Shown here piece by piece: positions 45,960 to 58,600 of a stretch of DNA of 64,000 nucleotides. The stretch is from Mya arenaria (lineage: Eukaryota > Mollusca > Bivalvia > Myida > Myidae): contig NC_069124.1 in assembly GCF_026914265.1 (NCBI RefSeq), positions 57,255,589-57,319,588 of the forward strand. The letters are read 5' to 3'. Position 1 is the first letter of the stretch, and each line of letters opens with the position of its first letter. The position numbers and the translations under genes were made by a program. The notes below the pieces were generated by a model. The model was given only the letters and a program-made list of their open reading frames with translations, did no database searches and was not told the origin of the DNA.

Positions 45960-48827
45960 TCACACATGTTTGTGGTCAGGATTGAGTCGCAGGTGCTTCT
46001 CAAGTTCCTTAGGGAACGAGAATGACGTCTGACAGGCCCCGCATAGGAAGGGCTTCACGTCCGCGTGCTTCGTTGTCCGGTGGTACTTAAGGTCGTCCCC
46101 ACGGAAAAAGGATGAGGGGCACAGGTCGCAGGTGTACGGCTTTTCCCCTGTGTGGTAGCGCACGTGGCGCTCACGATTTGGGCGCGAGGTGAACGCCTTG
46201 CCGCAGTAGCTGCACAGGAAACGCCGATGCACCTTGACGCCGTGAGTGTCAAAAGTCTCAAACTCATCGAACGTTTCCTCGCACAGTTCGCACGTAAAAG
46301 GCGCCTTCGTGCTAAACAGTACTTCCGGAGTTACTACCTTTTCAAACCCAGGGTTCCGCACCTTTAGGTTAATTGTGGTTGGCGAGCTACGACTCAGTGA
46401 AGATGTTGAAAACTCAGTGTCCATGCCTAGAACGGACGATTTACTGTATGGCTTGATCGAATCACTGGTGTTATCATTATCAGTGGTATTGCTTTCATCG
46501 GACAGGTTAAATTTACTAATCTCTTGGAGGAAGTCGTTGTCATTGGGTTCATGTGTTTTGTCAGTTTCTCGACGAATCTTCAATTTCATGCCCTCTAAAC
46601 TTGCCGACATCGTAGGGGTCTTCGATTTGGGAGATGTACGCGAGGACTTTGAAGTTGGACTTAAATTCAAACCCTCTAAACTTTCATCATCATTCTCCTT
46701 CTTTGGCGAAAGATCAAATACGGCCGGTTCCAACCCAAATTTGGCCTGGATCTTCTGTACTTGTTTCATAGTACTCTGGAACATTTTAAGGTGCGTAAGT
46801 GAGAGGGGCGCTGCTTGTCCTGGAATTATCTCCCCTGTCTGGCCATTATCTGGACTGGACTGAAATGATGGCGTCTCACTCGCGTCGTTGCTGTTTTCAT
46901 TTTCGTAACCTCGAGCTCTTTTGGGTAACTGAATATGGCGACGCTCATGAGGGATGCCAGATTTTCTCTTGTTCGGAGTGGGAGACCTTTTCGTATCTTC
47001 CTTCTCAACAGGTGTCAACGCTCGGAAATCCGAGATGTTACTCAACACTGATGAACGGCTGTCATCTTCGTACAAATCTTTCATGACGTAGTTGTACGCG
47101 GACATTTCAGCGTCGTGGAAACGTCTTTTAGCAACGTCATTAGCCATTTCCTCTTCAAGACTGATGTCGGAGCCGCCTTGTTCGTGGCGGGAGGATATGT
47201 GGCGTTGGAGGTAAGTCTCTGAGCCAAACCCCTGCTGACACTCCGCGCACCAGTACTCACTGGACCCATTTGAGGTTCCTTCCGCTTCGTTGGAACCATC
47301 TTCGCGCTTATTTCCGTCTATAACATTGTTATTCTCTTCAACTGTTCCGTTGGTAAGATCCACAGCACGGCTTAGTAAGTTAACCGGGAAAGTTTGAAGG
47401 CGCATTTCGGTAAAATCGGTATCTGTCTCCAAGTTTGACCACTTCGGCAAGGTTTGTAATTCGTGTTTGTCTCGAGGCTCCATTTCACCCAGCAGGTCTG
47501 ACTTTGGTATGTGTGTCAGCATGTGCTCCCGTAGATTAGACGGGTAACGGAACTGCTTTTGACAGACGCTGCACGTGTGTTGCCGGGACTGCACGTGAGT
47601 ATGTTCGTGCCGTTGAAACTGCTCAAAACTAGGGAAGGTAAGATCGCAAAAACAACACTGGAATGAATGCACGAAGTCGTCTCCCTTGTGTTTCTTCAGA
47701 TGCTCCGTGTAACCGAACGGGTCGGAATATGTGACGTCACAGTGAGTGCACATGTACTTTCTCAAAGAGCCGTGTGTGAGCATGTGCTTGTTGTACATAA
47801 GGGCGTTGGAGCCCACGAATGCACACAAAGAGCAGCGGTAGTCCTGGCCGTCCGCGTGCGACTCCCGGTGCTCCTTAAACTTCCACAAGTCTGTGAAACA
47901 CTCACCGCAGTGCGAACACACGTGGAAAGAAGCCGTCCCGTGATCTTTCATCATGTGGCTCTTAACGCCGACGCGGTCTGCGTATCCAGTTTGACACGTG
48001 GCGCAGCGGTACGGCTTCTGGAATGAGTGACGTAACAGGTGACGCTTAAAATCGTCGTTACGGGAAAAACTCTCTGAGCATTTATGACATCGGTACGGTT
48101 TTACGCCGGTGTGAAGCCGAATGTGACGCTTCATGTTGTTGCGTGATGTAAACGTGGATAGACATATCAAGCAGGTAAAGTGACCATGTTCAGTAACATT
48201 GTGCGTTTCAAATGATCTCACTTCTTCAAGCGTCTGTCCACACTTCTTACACAAGATGTTCTTCGCGGTTGAAATTGTCATTTTTTCCAAATGCAACTTG
48301 TCATACTCGGAGGACCCGTTCAAACTTATGCCGTTACTGTTATGTTTATCAACTGTCGTCGTTGCCGTTGTCAACTTTGGTATTGACGTCAACTCTATAG
48401 TTGGTTCATCCTGGGTCTCTTCTGGCTCAGACTTTACTTTCAGTGTATCAAACAGTCGACTACTTATGGCACTGGTGGTGCCCATTGACGTCAACGCCAC
48501 GGAATGTTTATGATTGTCATACATGGGCATAGACAAGCTGACAGACGAACTAGAAGAAGTGTTAAGGGAACGACTAGCGCACTCTTCAGGTAACGATATT
48601 TCACCGTTTGTCGTGTGTGACGTATCGTCTGAAACTTCTTTTTTGAATTGCTGACGTATCTTTACCACGTGCTCTACTCCGTTGTCTACGGTGACGCATA
48701 TGACGCCCTCTATCTCCAGGCGTCGGTTGAACTTGACGGCGTCACGGCATAACGTCGATATCGTCTGCTCTAGGAATCGAGAAACGACGTCTCGTGATCG
48801 AGACATCATCATCGTCGAGGATGACAT
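45960..48827 (-). CDS. C2H2 zinc-finger protein, 14 fingers
   Basis: One coding exon of 955 residues from the ATG at 48827 (numbering below counts from 17 codons earlier). That start follows an acceptor at 48854, and an in-frame TAA at the end of the putative first exon rules out a longer N-terminus if that exon is used. An N-terminal module (about residues 30-80, with LEQTISTLCRDAVKFNRRLE and EGVICVTVDNG) is followed by a Ser/Thr-rich linker with a SUMO-type VKSE. Then come nine fingers (209-455), a lone finger (542-564), a basic NLS-like stretch (635-656), Ser-Pro-rich linkers and four C-terminal fingers (861-968). TGVKP and TGEKP linkers imply DNA binding, so it is probably a nuclear transcription regulator; no vertebrate orthologue is recognised. 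Fingers 1-4 and 11-14 look like an internal duplication. Confidence 0.9.
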   Translation of the reverse strand: MSSSTMMMSRSRDVVSRFLEQTISTLCRDAVKFNRRLEIEGVICVTVDNGVEHVVKIRQQFKKEVSDDTSHTTNGEISLPEECASRSLNTSSSSSVSLSMPMYDNHKHSVALTSMGTTSAISSRLFDTLKVKSEPEETQDEPTIELTSIPKLTTATTTVDKHNSNGISLNGSSEYDKLHLEKMTISTAKNILCKKCGQTLEEVRSFETHNVTEHGHFTCLICLSTFTSRNNMKRHIRLHTGVKPYRCHKCSESFSRNDDFKRHLLRHSFQKPYRCATCQTGYADRVGVKSHMMKDHGTASFHVCSHCGECFTDLWKFKEHRESHADGQDYRCSLCAFVGSNALMYNKHMLTHGSLRKYMCTHCDVTYSDPFGYTEHLKKHKGDDFVHSFQCCFCDLTFPSFEQFQRHEHTHVQSRQHTCSVCQKQFRYPSNLREHMLTHIPKSDLLGEMEPRDKHELQTLPKWSNLETDTDFTEMRLQTFPVNLLSRAVDLTNGTVEENNNVIDGNKREDGSNEAEGTSNGSSEYWCAECQQGFGSETYLQRHISSRHEQGGSDISLEEEMANDVAKRRFHDAEMSAYNYVMKDLYEDDSRSSVLSNISDFRALTPVEKEDTKRSPTPNKRKSGIPHERRHIQLPKRARGYENENSNDASETPSFQSSPDNGQTGEIIPGQAAPLSLTHLKMFQSTMKQVQKIQAKFGLEPAVFDLSPKKENDDESLEGLNLSPTSKSSRTSPKSKTPTMSASLEGMKLKIRRETDKTHEPNDNDFLQEISKFNLSDESNTTDNDNTSDSIKPYSKSSVLGMDTEFSTSSLSRSSPTTINLKVRNPGFEKVVTPEVLFSTKAPFTCELCEETFDEFETFDTHGVKVHRRFLCSYCGKAFTSRPNRERHVRYHTGEKPYTCDLCPSSFFRGDDLKYHRTTKHADVKPFLCGACQTSFSFPKELEKHLRLNPDHKHV

Positions 48828-48853
48828 CAAGCGATGAGAATTTACCAATCCAC
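48828..48853 (-). promoter_or_regulatory. Zinc-finger gene exon 2 acceptor and short leader
   Basis: The minus strand reads 'tttcttttgcag|GTGGATTGG', then 26 bases to the ATG. A frame extends upstream through the splice site to 48875, but that part is intronic. Confidence 0.65.
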
Positions 48854-49422
48854 CTGCAAAAGAAATGCGTAACATTAAACAGTCAAGTTTAATTTGAAAA
48901 TGATCTCAGTATCTGTAAGGGCCTTTACATAGTAAGAAATCCATAGTGTAAATCATGTTTGCATTATATTGTCATTTGATCGTCTGAACGTGTTTACAGA
49001 AGTTAAAATATGAATAGCTCGTGATCAAAATGATAAAATTGAGCGATCGCTGTGCAGGACAGTCTGGGTCGCATACGGGGAAGATACAGAACAGGAAGAA
49101 ATATTGCATTGTTATAAGTAGTGGTACTTGATATATGCATGATTTTTCTTTTCCTGATTTATCCAGAAGTAAAGGAAATGGGAGACCTTCACATGTACAT
49201 GTGTAATTTAAGTGCAACTTGCATTAGCAAGGACGATAGGTTTACGTGTATTCCAAATATATTCTGACATGAAAGACTTGAAGAAGTTTTCCAAAACAAT
49301 AGCATTGACATCCAGTACGTTTTTAACTGCTATGACATTATGCTTGTATGGTTGATGGCAATGACAATTTCTATGTTGGTAAGTGAAACGTATTCATATG
49401 AGAAAAACAACTTTTTACATAT

Positions 49423-49476
<54 letters not shown>

Positions 49477-49507
49477 CAAGACAAGACAAGACAAGACAGA
49501 CAAGACA

Positions 49508-49552
<45 letters not shown>

Positions 49553-51218
49553 GTTTATTTCGACTTGCACAATGTACATCGTCAATCGTCAACATCACAT
49601 ATGTTTATAATGATCAATGTCAACGGTGTATATATCCATCGATAAATTACTTCATATTAGCCAAGTCTGCAAACGAATAAGAAAAGCGTAAGTTCAACCT
49701 TTTCAGAAATGTACGTCCGCACTTAGAAAGGAAAAGGAAATATTCCTATTTACAACGAATAGATATTCTCACATTGAGTAAATCGTTCAGAAAGTCTGTG
49801 TTTGTTATAAGAATTGATATTCGATTTTTAATAAATTTCTACACTGACATGCAAATAGAAGAATACGTCTTCCCCTTTCCGATATTGAAAGTAGTGGTCT
49901 TTGAAATTGAAACTTTAGATTTCCCAACCTGACGCTGAGTAAGAGATTCGAGTAGGAGTTGAGTTTAAAACTTTAAAATTTTCACAAAACACCGACACAG
50001 AAACAGGGAAAAGCTGCCAAATTATCCCCGTGAAATTCAACACGCGTTTTAATTGTGTCGGGTTCTGGAATGCATTTATCAGGGTGGAAATCGCGGCCGA
50101 TTCCCCAGCCCCGGACCTATGGGAAACAGCCAGGCCGGTCTCTGTAATGCCAAGTCCGTGACGGAATCTTATCTTGCTGTGCGCCAGACAGGGGGAACAT
50201 TTAATTTTCCCACATTACAGTCTTCCTTTTAACTTTAAACTTTTCTCTTTTTTTCCAGAAAACCAGAACAGTGGTAAAATGTTGCATGATTAACTTGTTG
50301 GTTATGTTCTTTCCTCACATTTCTTTCGGTCACCCGGCCAGAGCTACGCTTCCACTTTTATGTTACTATATATCAAACGCAATCATTATTATATTGTTGC
50401 ACCATACATGTTCTGTACGTTTGCTTTAATCAAAATATCAAGCATAGTATGAAATGTAAGACTTTTCAGTGAAATATGTGTAATTTAAATTAAAAGTGCA
50501 ATTTTATGCAAAATAATTGTCTATAAAAGTGCTTATTTAACAGATCAGGTATTCATGTATAATTAGTGGTTGTTAATTTCGCACACTAAACATAATTAAA
50601 GCATACATCGAGTATAAAAACAAAACCATAAGTAGACAGAGCGATGCGTCTTATCATCCAGTAATCATCTATCATTGTTTCGAGCAAGCTCGACGCCAGA
50701 AAATTCAGCTAAGTTGTATAGGTTGTGATGTGAATACATTAATATCATATACATGAAGATTGTCACCGGCGATGACATTCAGTAATTCGCGTTGCCGACT
50801 GTTTTATTATATACTTAAGAGCGAAAATATACGCTGCTCGCTTCACTTATTTTAGTCCTGGTCGGATTACATCCCGAGGTTTAGGAAGTTAGCTATTGAT
50901 AAACGTCCTGTTATTACAACCGACTTAAGCGTCCAGGATTTTAATGCATTGAGATCACAGTCCAAGTTAAGTTTCATATATGCGTTTCTGAACCTTGAAA
51001 AGGTTTATAACTTCAGCTTTTATAATATCTCTATACATGCCCCAGCGGTGGTATAGATCTGTCAACGTGAATAGCAAGTTGACACAACTCAGCTAGCTTA
51101 TTAAAACAGGAAAATCTCCGAACAGGATCATAATACTAACAAAAATTAAATAACTTCTTATTATACAATAATATTAAACTACTATCGATAAAAGTAAGAA
51201 AATACGGTGAATCCTTAC
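48854..51218 (-). other. Probable first intron of the zinc-finger gene
   Basis: Bounded by GTAAGG at 51213-51218 and the acceptor at 48854. It contains the CAGA microsatellite and a GC-rich island at about 50085-50200 in otherwise AT-rich sequence. No coding exon is seen. Confidence 0.5.
49425..49554. repeat. Microsatellite (CAGA)n-(CAAGA)n-(CAGA)n
   Basis: Pure tetramer runs flank a central pentamer block. The frames through it on both strands are artefacts. Confidence 0.95.
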
Positions 51219-51430
51219 CTTAGCGATTAATACCAAGCAGTTTAACAAACAGGTGGTTTCCAAACTGAATTTCGGACTAGTTATGAAGTTTCCCGACCGT
51301 GTTGGTAGACACAATGTAAACTTAAACACCTCTCCAAAGGTTGAACGCTGTATACAGCGCTTTCCGTAACTGCCGAGGCTTTCCGAGCGGAACGGAAATT
51401 TAGCCACTGGGGCCCGGCGTAGGGAAAAGA
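51219..51430 (-). promoter_or_regulatory. Probable 5' UTR exon and CpG-richer promoter of the zinc-finger gene
   Basis: The minus strand has a consensus donor CTAAG|GTAAGG at 51219. The roughly 200 bp upstream are richer in CpG than the rest of the region. No ATG frame here splices in phase with exon 2, so it would be non-coding. The transcription start is not determined. Confidence 0.45.
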
Positions 51431-54400
51431 GACATTTTATTTCCGGATTCGGATAACATTACATGTCCAACGATAACGTTTAAGTGGCCTCCAGCTAAAG
51501 GGTGATTGAGGTCTTGTTTCGATGAGTAGTTTTCTGAGTTTTAAGCAATAAATGAAATGGGATATGATAATATTTTTCCTACTGCTTTGTATTCTGATTT
51601 TTTAAGTCATTTAATCCTGTGTCCCTAAATAGGGTCTTAATCATTTTCACAAACCTTTAACAAAAAACAAGTCAGATGCATAATGTCAAAAGACAATTTA
51701 TTATGACAAAATATAATATCTATCTTATACATGACAAAGTTCTATGCATTATGTACACCATATAATTTTTTTTCTTTTCATATAAAAAATGCACACACAT
51801 TTATATATTATAGTTATTTACAGGGTAAAAATATATCCGTTTAAAAATGCACACGACATTATTACACATCTAATGTGGCAACTAAATCATGGGTAATACT
51901 TCCAAGTTAACATAGTAAAATTCATTGTGGTTATATTGCTTAATAATAGTTGTGTGTATAAATGTGTAAAAACTAATAAGTATGCTAGCACTAAATTATT
52001 ATTGAACAGAAAATATATAAGCTTCTATACCTAAGGCAAAATAAAGGACTATTAAAACAATGCAATAAATTGATATTTTTATTATGTTAGTAATTTGGTT
52101 TTCATCCGTAAGTCAAATAGAAGTAATTTAACTTAGAAGATGAATACTTCGCAAACAGAATGACTTTGCCTGAGGCTCGCATATATACCACATAAAAACA
52201 ACATTTTCAATACAAAATACCTTGATGTCAGACTAGGGAAATAAATGTTGAATCAAACCAATCCACACAGAAAAACATATAACCATTGAACTTGATTCGT
52301 TTTCAATTGAAATTAGAGTAAATGGTAGTTTCTTTAACAAAGCTAATAATGAATGTATAACAGGCAAAAATACAAACTTTTTAATTCAACAATTAAAGCT
52401 GCACTCTCACAGATATACCTTTTTTACCACTTTTTAATTTTTTTGTCTTGGAAAGAGCAAATTTTTAAGTAAATATCTGCAAACAAATGATATAATATTG
52501 CTGACAAAAAATTAGATCTTAGATTTTCATATTTCCGTTCGAAAATTTATGTTTTATGCTTAAACCGATACAAACGGTTTAAGAAAAATGCATAAAACAT
52601 AAATTTTTGAAATAAAATATAAAAATCTGCGATTTTTTTTTTGTCAGCAGTCTAATTTAGCTGGTTTCCTTGGATTTTCGCAAAAATTTGCTCGTACAAA
52701 GACAAAAAATAAAAAGTTGTCAAAAAGTTTAATCTGTGAGAGTGCAGCTTTAAGAAAAAACACATTCCTATCCTCTTTCCTTAGATTTGACGTAAGTCAC
52801 ACTTAAGCTCCATTTAACACAAAACATATTCATGTATTCAATTAATTTCAACCAATTTAAGATTGTACACAAATCACACAAAAGTCACAAAAAAAAATAC
52901 TTAAACTCACTGCATAGGACAACAATAAAGATGACGATCTACATCAAACCATATAAATCATATGCAAAACTTACAACAGTCAAAACATTCTTTAAAAACA
53001 CAACAACGTTTTTATTTGCTTTTTTATTATTACAAACTGGTATAATAACAATAATTATTGCATCAGATGTTATTCATTGTTTTGCCAGCTTGAAGGCACC
53101 ATATAAAATTAAGACACATTTAACAATATTTCCAATTTAACAATATTTCCAATACTGAGTGTTATATTTCATTGTATTATTAATTTAAAATAATAAAAAA
53201 ATACAAGCCAGGTCATTTCATTCAAAAGCCACAGTTGTATCACAGATGAAGCAGGGTCCGGACCCATATTTAATTAACAAAACCTAGACTCAAACAGAAA
53301 CTAATTTGTTGTAAAATTCCATTTAGCAAAATATTAAAGTACTAATCTATCACCTTTCACAAATTTCCATAACTATTGACACAATTTATGTTACCAAAAA
53401 AATGCATAAATTGTTTTTGAACTTTTTGAAATTTCATTTTTCCTTAGTGTGTGTCTAATGGTCAGCCTCAGACCTCTCATATTGTTGGGCCCCTCCCGAG
53501 AGATGAATGGCTGAATTGGATATTAATACTCAAAATGATGGTCTTGATTAGAGTAAAAACCAGTTTTGAGATCCTAAAAATTAGCTACTTGAAAATTAAC
53601 TGTTACTTAGCATTTCCTGATAAATTTTAGATCATAAGATGTCTTTTTTATTCTTACAATAGCATTATTACACCAAGCATATAAATTATCAAAACTAATT
53701 TTGAAATTGGACAAATAGAATTGATGCTTTCTATTTTTAAATTCATTTCAATGAACTTGACAGTATGACTTCATACAGTACATATATACACAGATCTAGA
53801 CAAAAGGCATTGAAACATGACAAAATGAATGAAATACAAATATATATCACTTCAGTTAAAATTTACAGTATAATAAAACCAAGGTGATACTTTCTACATA
53901 TTTCTAAGTGAAGCTATTTACATATGTGACAATTCCACTTTGGTACTTCACTAATGGCACTTTACTGCGATATAATTTAAACTTAACTGCTTAAAACAAC
54001 ATTAACCCATTTTTATATGTACAGTCCAGCTTTAACATCTCTAATGGGCCAATCTTGCACATGCCATGCAAATGCACAAAGAACACTGCCCAGAAGCATA
54101 TATCAGTCTTCCAATCCAATGTTTTTCATGAGGGAATTCTAATGTAATTTGGATATGGTAATAACCTTCATTTTCAGCCAATGTATTTTTGAATCACATA
54201 TTTCAATAAAATACTTTTCAATAACCTTCAATATTGTCTTTTTTTCCACAGGTGAGTGATCTAAGAATAACAAGAACCAGGCTTACAGATTCACTACTTA
54301 ACAGACATGATGATGACATTATTTAGTTCCCTGCCTACTGAAAACATTCTATTGTCTAAGTCAGTTAGAACATATTATGCAAAATCGCTCCTTTTGCCCT

Positions 54401-55548
54401 TCTTAATCAATAAGATTTTACATCATATTTTTAACATAGCTATTTCTTGGACATCCATTTTCATAACAGTAAACATAATCTATCAATGATTATATTGCAA
54501 GTGTTGGAATTGTATACAGCGACATAATGAATGCACTACTATGTGGTCCTGTATGCATAATGCATGTGAAAGTTCATGCATAATGCAGCTTGTGTATATG
54601 TACATCAATGACAGTGAATGAATGCAAGATCACCTCTTAATTTTAATATTCAAGGGAGATAACTCCAACACACCTCCACACTTCATCTTGTAAAGGGGCT
54701 GTACTCTAACTTAACACTGCAACAATGTTTTCAAAAATTAATTAGTTAAGCACAATATGTATTTATCTTGAAAAACAATTAAATATTGATGAGAAATTTC
54801 ATAGAATTTTTAAATTCTAAACCAATGAATTAAATTGTTAAATTAATCTTACAAGCTTTAAATATATAAATTATGATGAAATACAAACATTTTCAAGTAC
54901 ACAACAACAACCCCAATAAAACACAATATTCATGATAATGATTTACAAACATACTGCCTACAATGTAATACAGATGTGGCATAAAATGAACCGTTAGCAT
55001 TTCATTATTGGGTACATTAGTGTCAAATTAAAACAGACTTACATATCTACAACACAGTACATAAACAAAGCAATGCCTAAAACAGGTTCAAAACCTAAAT
55101 AGTTATGATTTTAAAATACACATATCAACAAAAGTAATGCCAATAGGCAAAATAACAAGTGTATATTAAAACATGTGTTAATAATAAACAGAATTACTGA
55201 TACTGGTCCATCAAAAATGTGATTATACATGCATCAAGTCTAAATATTTAACCATCTTAAAGGACGCAGCAGCCATTAGCTATATTTACAATAGAACCAA
55301 ACCTCATTATGTAGGAAATATACACAATTTATCAAAATGATGGAATAAGACATTAGAGGATTGAAAGCCAAAAATGTTTTGTCACTTAAAACTCTGTCAT
55401 ATTCACCCGTCTCATTACAGAAGGGAGGTAAATCTAAAACTAATCAAAACTATTCTTAAACAGACATTATTCCATGTTTTCATCATGAAAATCCTGACGT
55501 CATGTGACTTGTATGGTTTCCATGGATACCAGTGGTTGTCATGGAAAT
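51431..55548 (-). other. AT-rich stretch, possibly long 3' UTR of the Smr-domain gene
   Basis: No exon is seen. The first minus-strand AATAAA hexamers downstream of the Smr stop codon that I noticed are near 53010 and 51697, so a 3' UTR of 2.5-3.9 kb is possible. It contains a MITE at 52397-52749. The extent is inference only. Confidence 0.3.
52397..52749. mobile_element. TTAA-flanked MITE, copy 2
   Basis: Same family as 31742-32075: ends AGCTGCACTCTCACAGAT and its inverse, flanked by TTAA at 52393-52396 and 52750-52753. It has an extra inner hairpin around 'cataaaacataaatttt'. Confidence 0.85.
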
Positions 55549-55603
55549 CTAGGACCTGTTTTTCAGCGACACTTTCAAAACACCAACTTGTTCCTCTGAA
55601 TAG
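55549..55603 (-). CDS. Smr domain terminal exon
   Basis: 55 bp after 'atttatttccag'. It encodes YSEEQVGVLKVSLKNRS and TAG, the last beta strand of the Smr fold. Confidence 0.85.
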
Positions 55604-58600
55604 CTGGAAATAAATGTTGAACGGAATTAGGAACAAGAATTTCATTTCAATGGGGAAATATATATGTACTTGTTTGACCATTTGATTTTCTACCCTTTCC
55701 AAAATTCCCCTTGATGGTTATTGTAAATAAAGTTAAGTGTCACAGACTAAGTAAACAGCAAGTCTAGGGATTAATCCTAAATTAAATCCACCATGTAAGT
55801 CAGGTGCTCTACCAACTGAGCTAACAAGTCCAGATACATGTAACTCGCATACTCCCATGACATGTGTGGGATGGTATTGTGACATTCATTCCTTCTCTTT
55901 CAATGCTTATGTAAAATAATATAGTTTAAAAATATATATGATGAAAAGTTTGGTTTCATATTTGGTACAATATTTCTGTAAAATATAATGTTGATGTGTT
56001 TGGTGCAATCCCAATTTAAATAACACAGAGCCTGAGTGGTCAGCTGCCAGGAAAGCCCTCGCAATGCACAGCTCCCACAAATTGTATTAAAATATGATTT
56101 ACATGTAAACCACCCAGTAAAATAACATGTTGATATGTTTGGTACAATACTTATGCAACAGATCATGTTGTTATGTTGGCTACATACTTATATCTGTGTT
56201 GTTTGAGGTACTGTATGACAGCTGGTCTCAACCGCGCCACTCCACCTCGACTGTGCGACCCACGACCCGTAATGATTACCAGCTGACGACATCGTTCTGA
56301 AGAGAGATGAAAATTCATTATTTACAGTGTATATTTATAATACAGTATATTTATAATTATCAGCATTATTCATCAGCAATATTTATCAAGAAAAGTTTCA
56401 GTTGAGTGGAAGTTATCATAATCAGTTTGAATTTGTGAGTTTTGAATGAGCGCTATTTCAATTACATTTCAAAATTGTGAGTCCATGGTGTGTAATAGTA
56501 CAACACAAGGAGCATTTTATTAGTACTGGAAACATAGCTGCAAAATCATGATTTCTCCTCCATATACATGTTAAGCATACCACTGCAAATGGTACTGATT
56601 GTGCTTAAAGTCTATCTAAATTTTAAAAGTATTCCATGTGCACAAGTACCGGTAGTTTAATGCGATTTTAAAGGTAACATTGCATTTCATACTGGCTAAA
56701 ATATGGCTGAATCTGAATATATCTGAGAAGAGCTATGAATGTATTGTACATTCACAGCTTAACAGGTTAAAGCACATTAGAAATAAGATCTAGACAATGT
56801 TTGAGGCAAAATGGCTCCTCTGTATAGTACAAGAAGGGTTTCCTGGTTAACATAATATTTGCAACAGCACAATCTTTAAGTTTTGCAAAATCCAAGATAT
56901 AGCCCAGACCTCTTATTGCACGACTTCTGGTTGAAAGCCCACATCATGGAAGTGGCTAATACCAGTATATATTTACTAGGGATGGCAACGAGTACCCGAG
57001 TACTCGATCGAACGTCCGAGTACTCGAGTACCAAATCACTACTCGAGTACTCTATAAACTGTACACCACAAGAAGAGTTTACAAAGGCATTTTCAGACTG
57101 GTTTTCATGGCCAAAAATGGGTGTGGATGCTACAGTGGAATACTTTGAGGGACTAAAAGAGACAATTATGCAACAACACCATTTATATAACATATTAAAT
57201 GTATTTCATAGTTATCATGCAGGCTTTCAAGGTACCAAAAAAGAAAAAGTAGGGATAAAAGTAGGAAGTTTTTGAAAAAGTATGGCAAAAAAGGGATATT
57301 TAGAGCAAAAAGTAGGGATAGTGGAGCTCTTTATTAACCTTTTTGGATGCAAATAAATGACTATTAAACATATTCATCAATTATGATATACATGTAGTAT
57401 CTTTGCTTAGAAACCAGTGCTTCAAGAGGGATTCAGCCACAGGATGAGGAACTGGACCTGGAATGGGTGTCTGACTTGTCAACATGCACCACTCATTCTC
57501 ATCAAAGAACCCCTCTTTCAGCACTTGAGACCTACTGCATCAAACTAATCCTACAAAGATACTAGAAATGGCTTCTTATTTAAATCAAGAGAATGTCAAA
57601 CAATGCATGAAGTTAAACCTTTTCTATTTTTACAAAATAGTAGGGCTTTTTTTTCAAGAAAAACTAGGAGCTTAACAAAAAAGTACAGAAAAGCAGGGCA
57701 CCCTTGAAAGCCTGAATTCATGTTATCGTTCATTATTGATTTCATAATTATTTAATCACACAAAACATAAAAAGCTTGACAGTAATGCAAAATCATAATA
57801 CCTTACCATACTATAACGTAAATGAATACTGGACTGCAAAGTGCAAACAATTTCTTATGAAACAATTCATGCATTGAAAAAAAACCAGACAGAAGTCACA
57901 CTTGCCTTCCTCTGACTTTTCCTCTTAGCAGCAAAGAGATCTATTTTAGTATACATTATACACATTTTACTACAGTAATTTTTAAATTTAATGTGAAGAT
58001 GGCTGTGGTTCCTTTCTCTGGTAGTTAAGATGCCGCAGCAGTTTGTGCTTGATGAAGACACCTTTAACAGCACAAAAACAAACGTTTCAATGAGGACAAT
58101 ATTTGTACCAAGTAATATGGTAATCCATCAATGCATAATGTATGGACCGGGGTCAAGGTCACTGCACATAGTCTCAATGAGGACAATATTTGTACCAAGT
58201 AATATCGTTATCCATCAATGCATAAGTAAGTTATAGCGGGGACAAGAGCATGTGTACTCTGAAGTTTGAATGTCTCGTGTGACCTTGACCTTTGAAGGTA
58301 TGGACCGGGGTCAAGGTCACTGCACATCGTCCCAATGAGGACAACATTTGTACCAAGTAATATGGTAATCCATCAATGCATAAGTAAGTTATGGCCGGGA
58401 CACGAAATGTTAAGGACAGACAGACAGACATACAGACGGACGAAATGCATTCCTATAATCCCCTCCCCACTTGGTGGCGGGGGATTGAAAAACATGATTA
58501 ACCTTTTTTTTTGCATACCTAAAATTACTAATTTATGGAAAAATTGATATTCAAAATTCGTTTTTGTTCATTTTACCAAATAGTGTGATAGTATATTGTT

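Noticed and set aside
46246-46863. 205-codon plus-strand frame
   Set aside because: It is the antisense shadow of the zinc-finger coding exon.
49383-49610. Frames through the CAGA repeat
   Set aside because: Microsatellite translation only.
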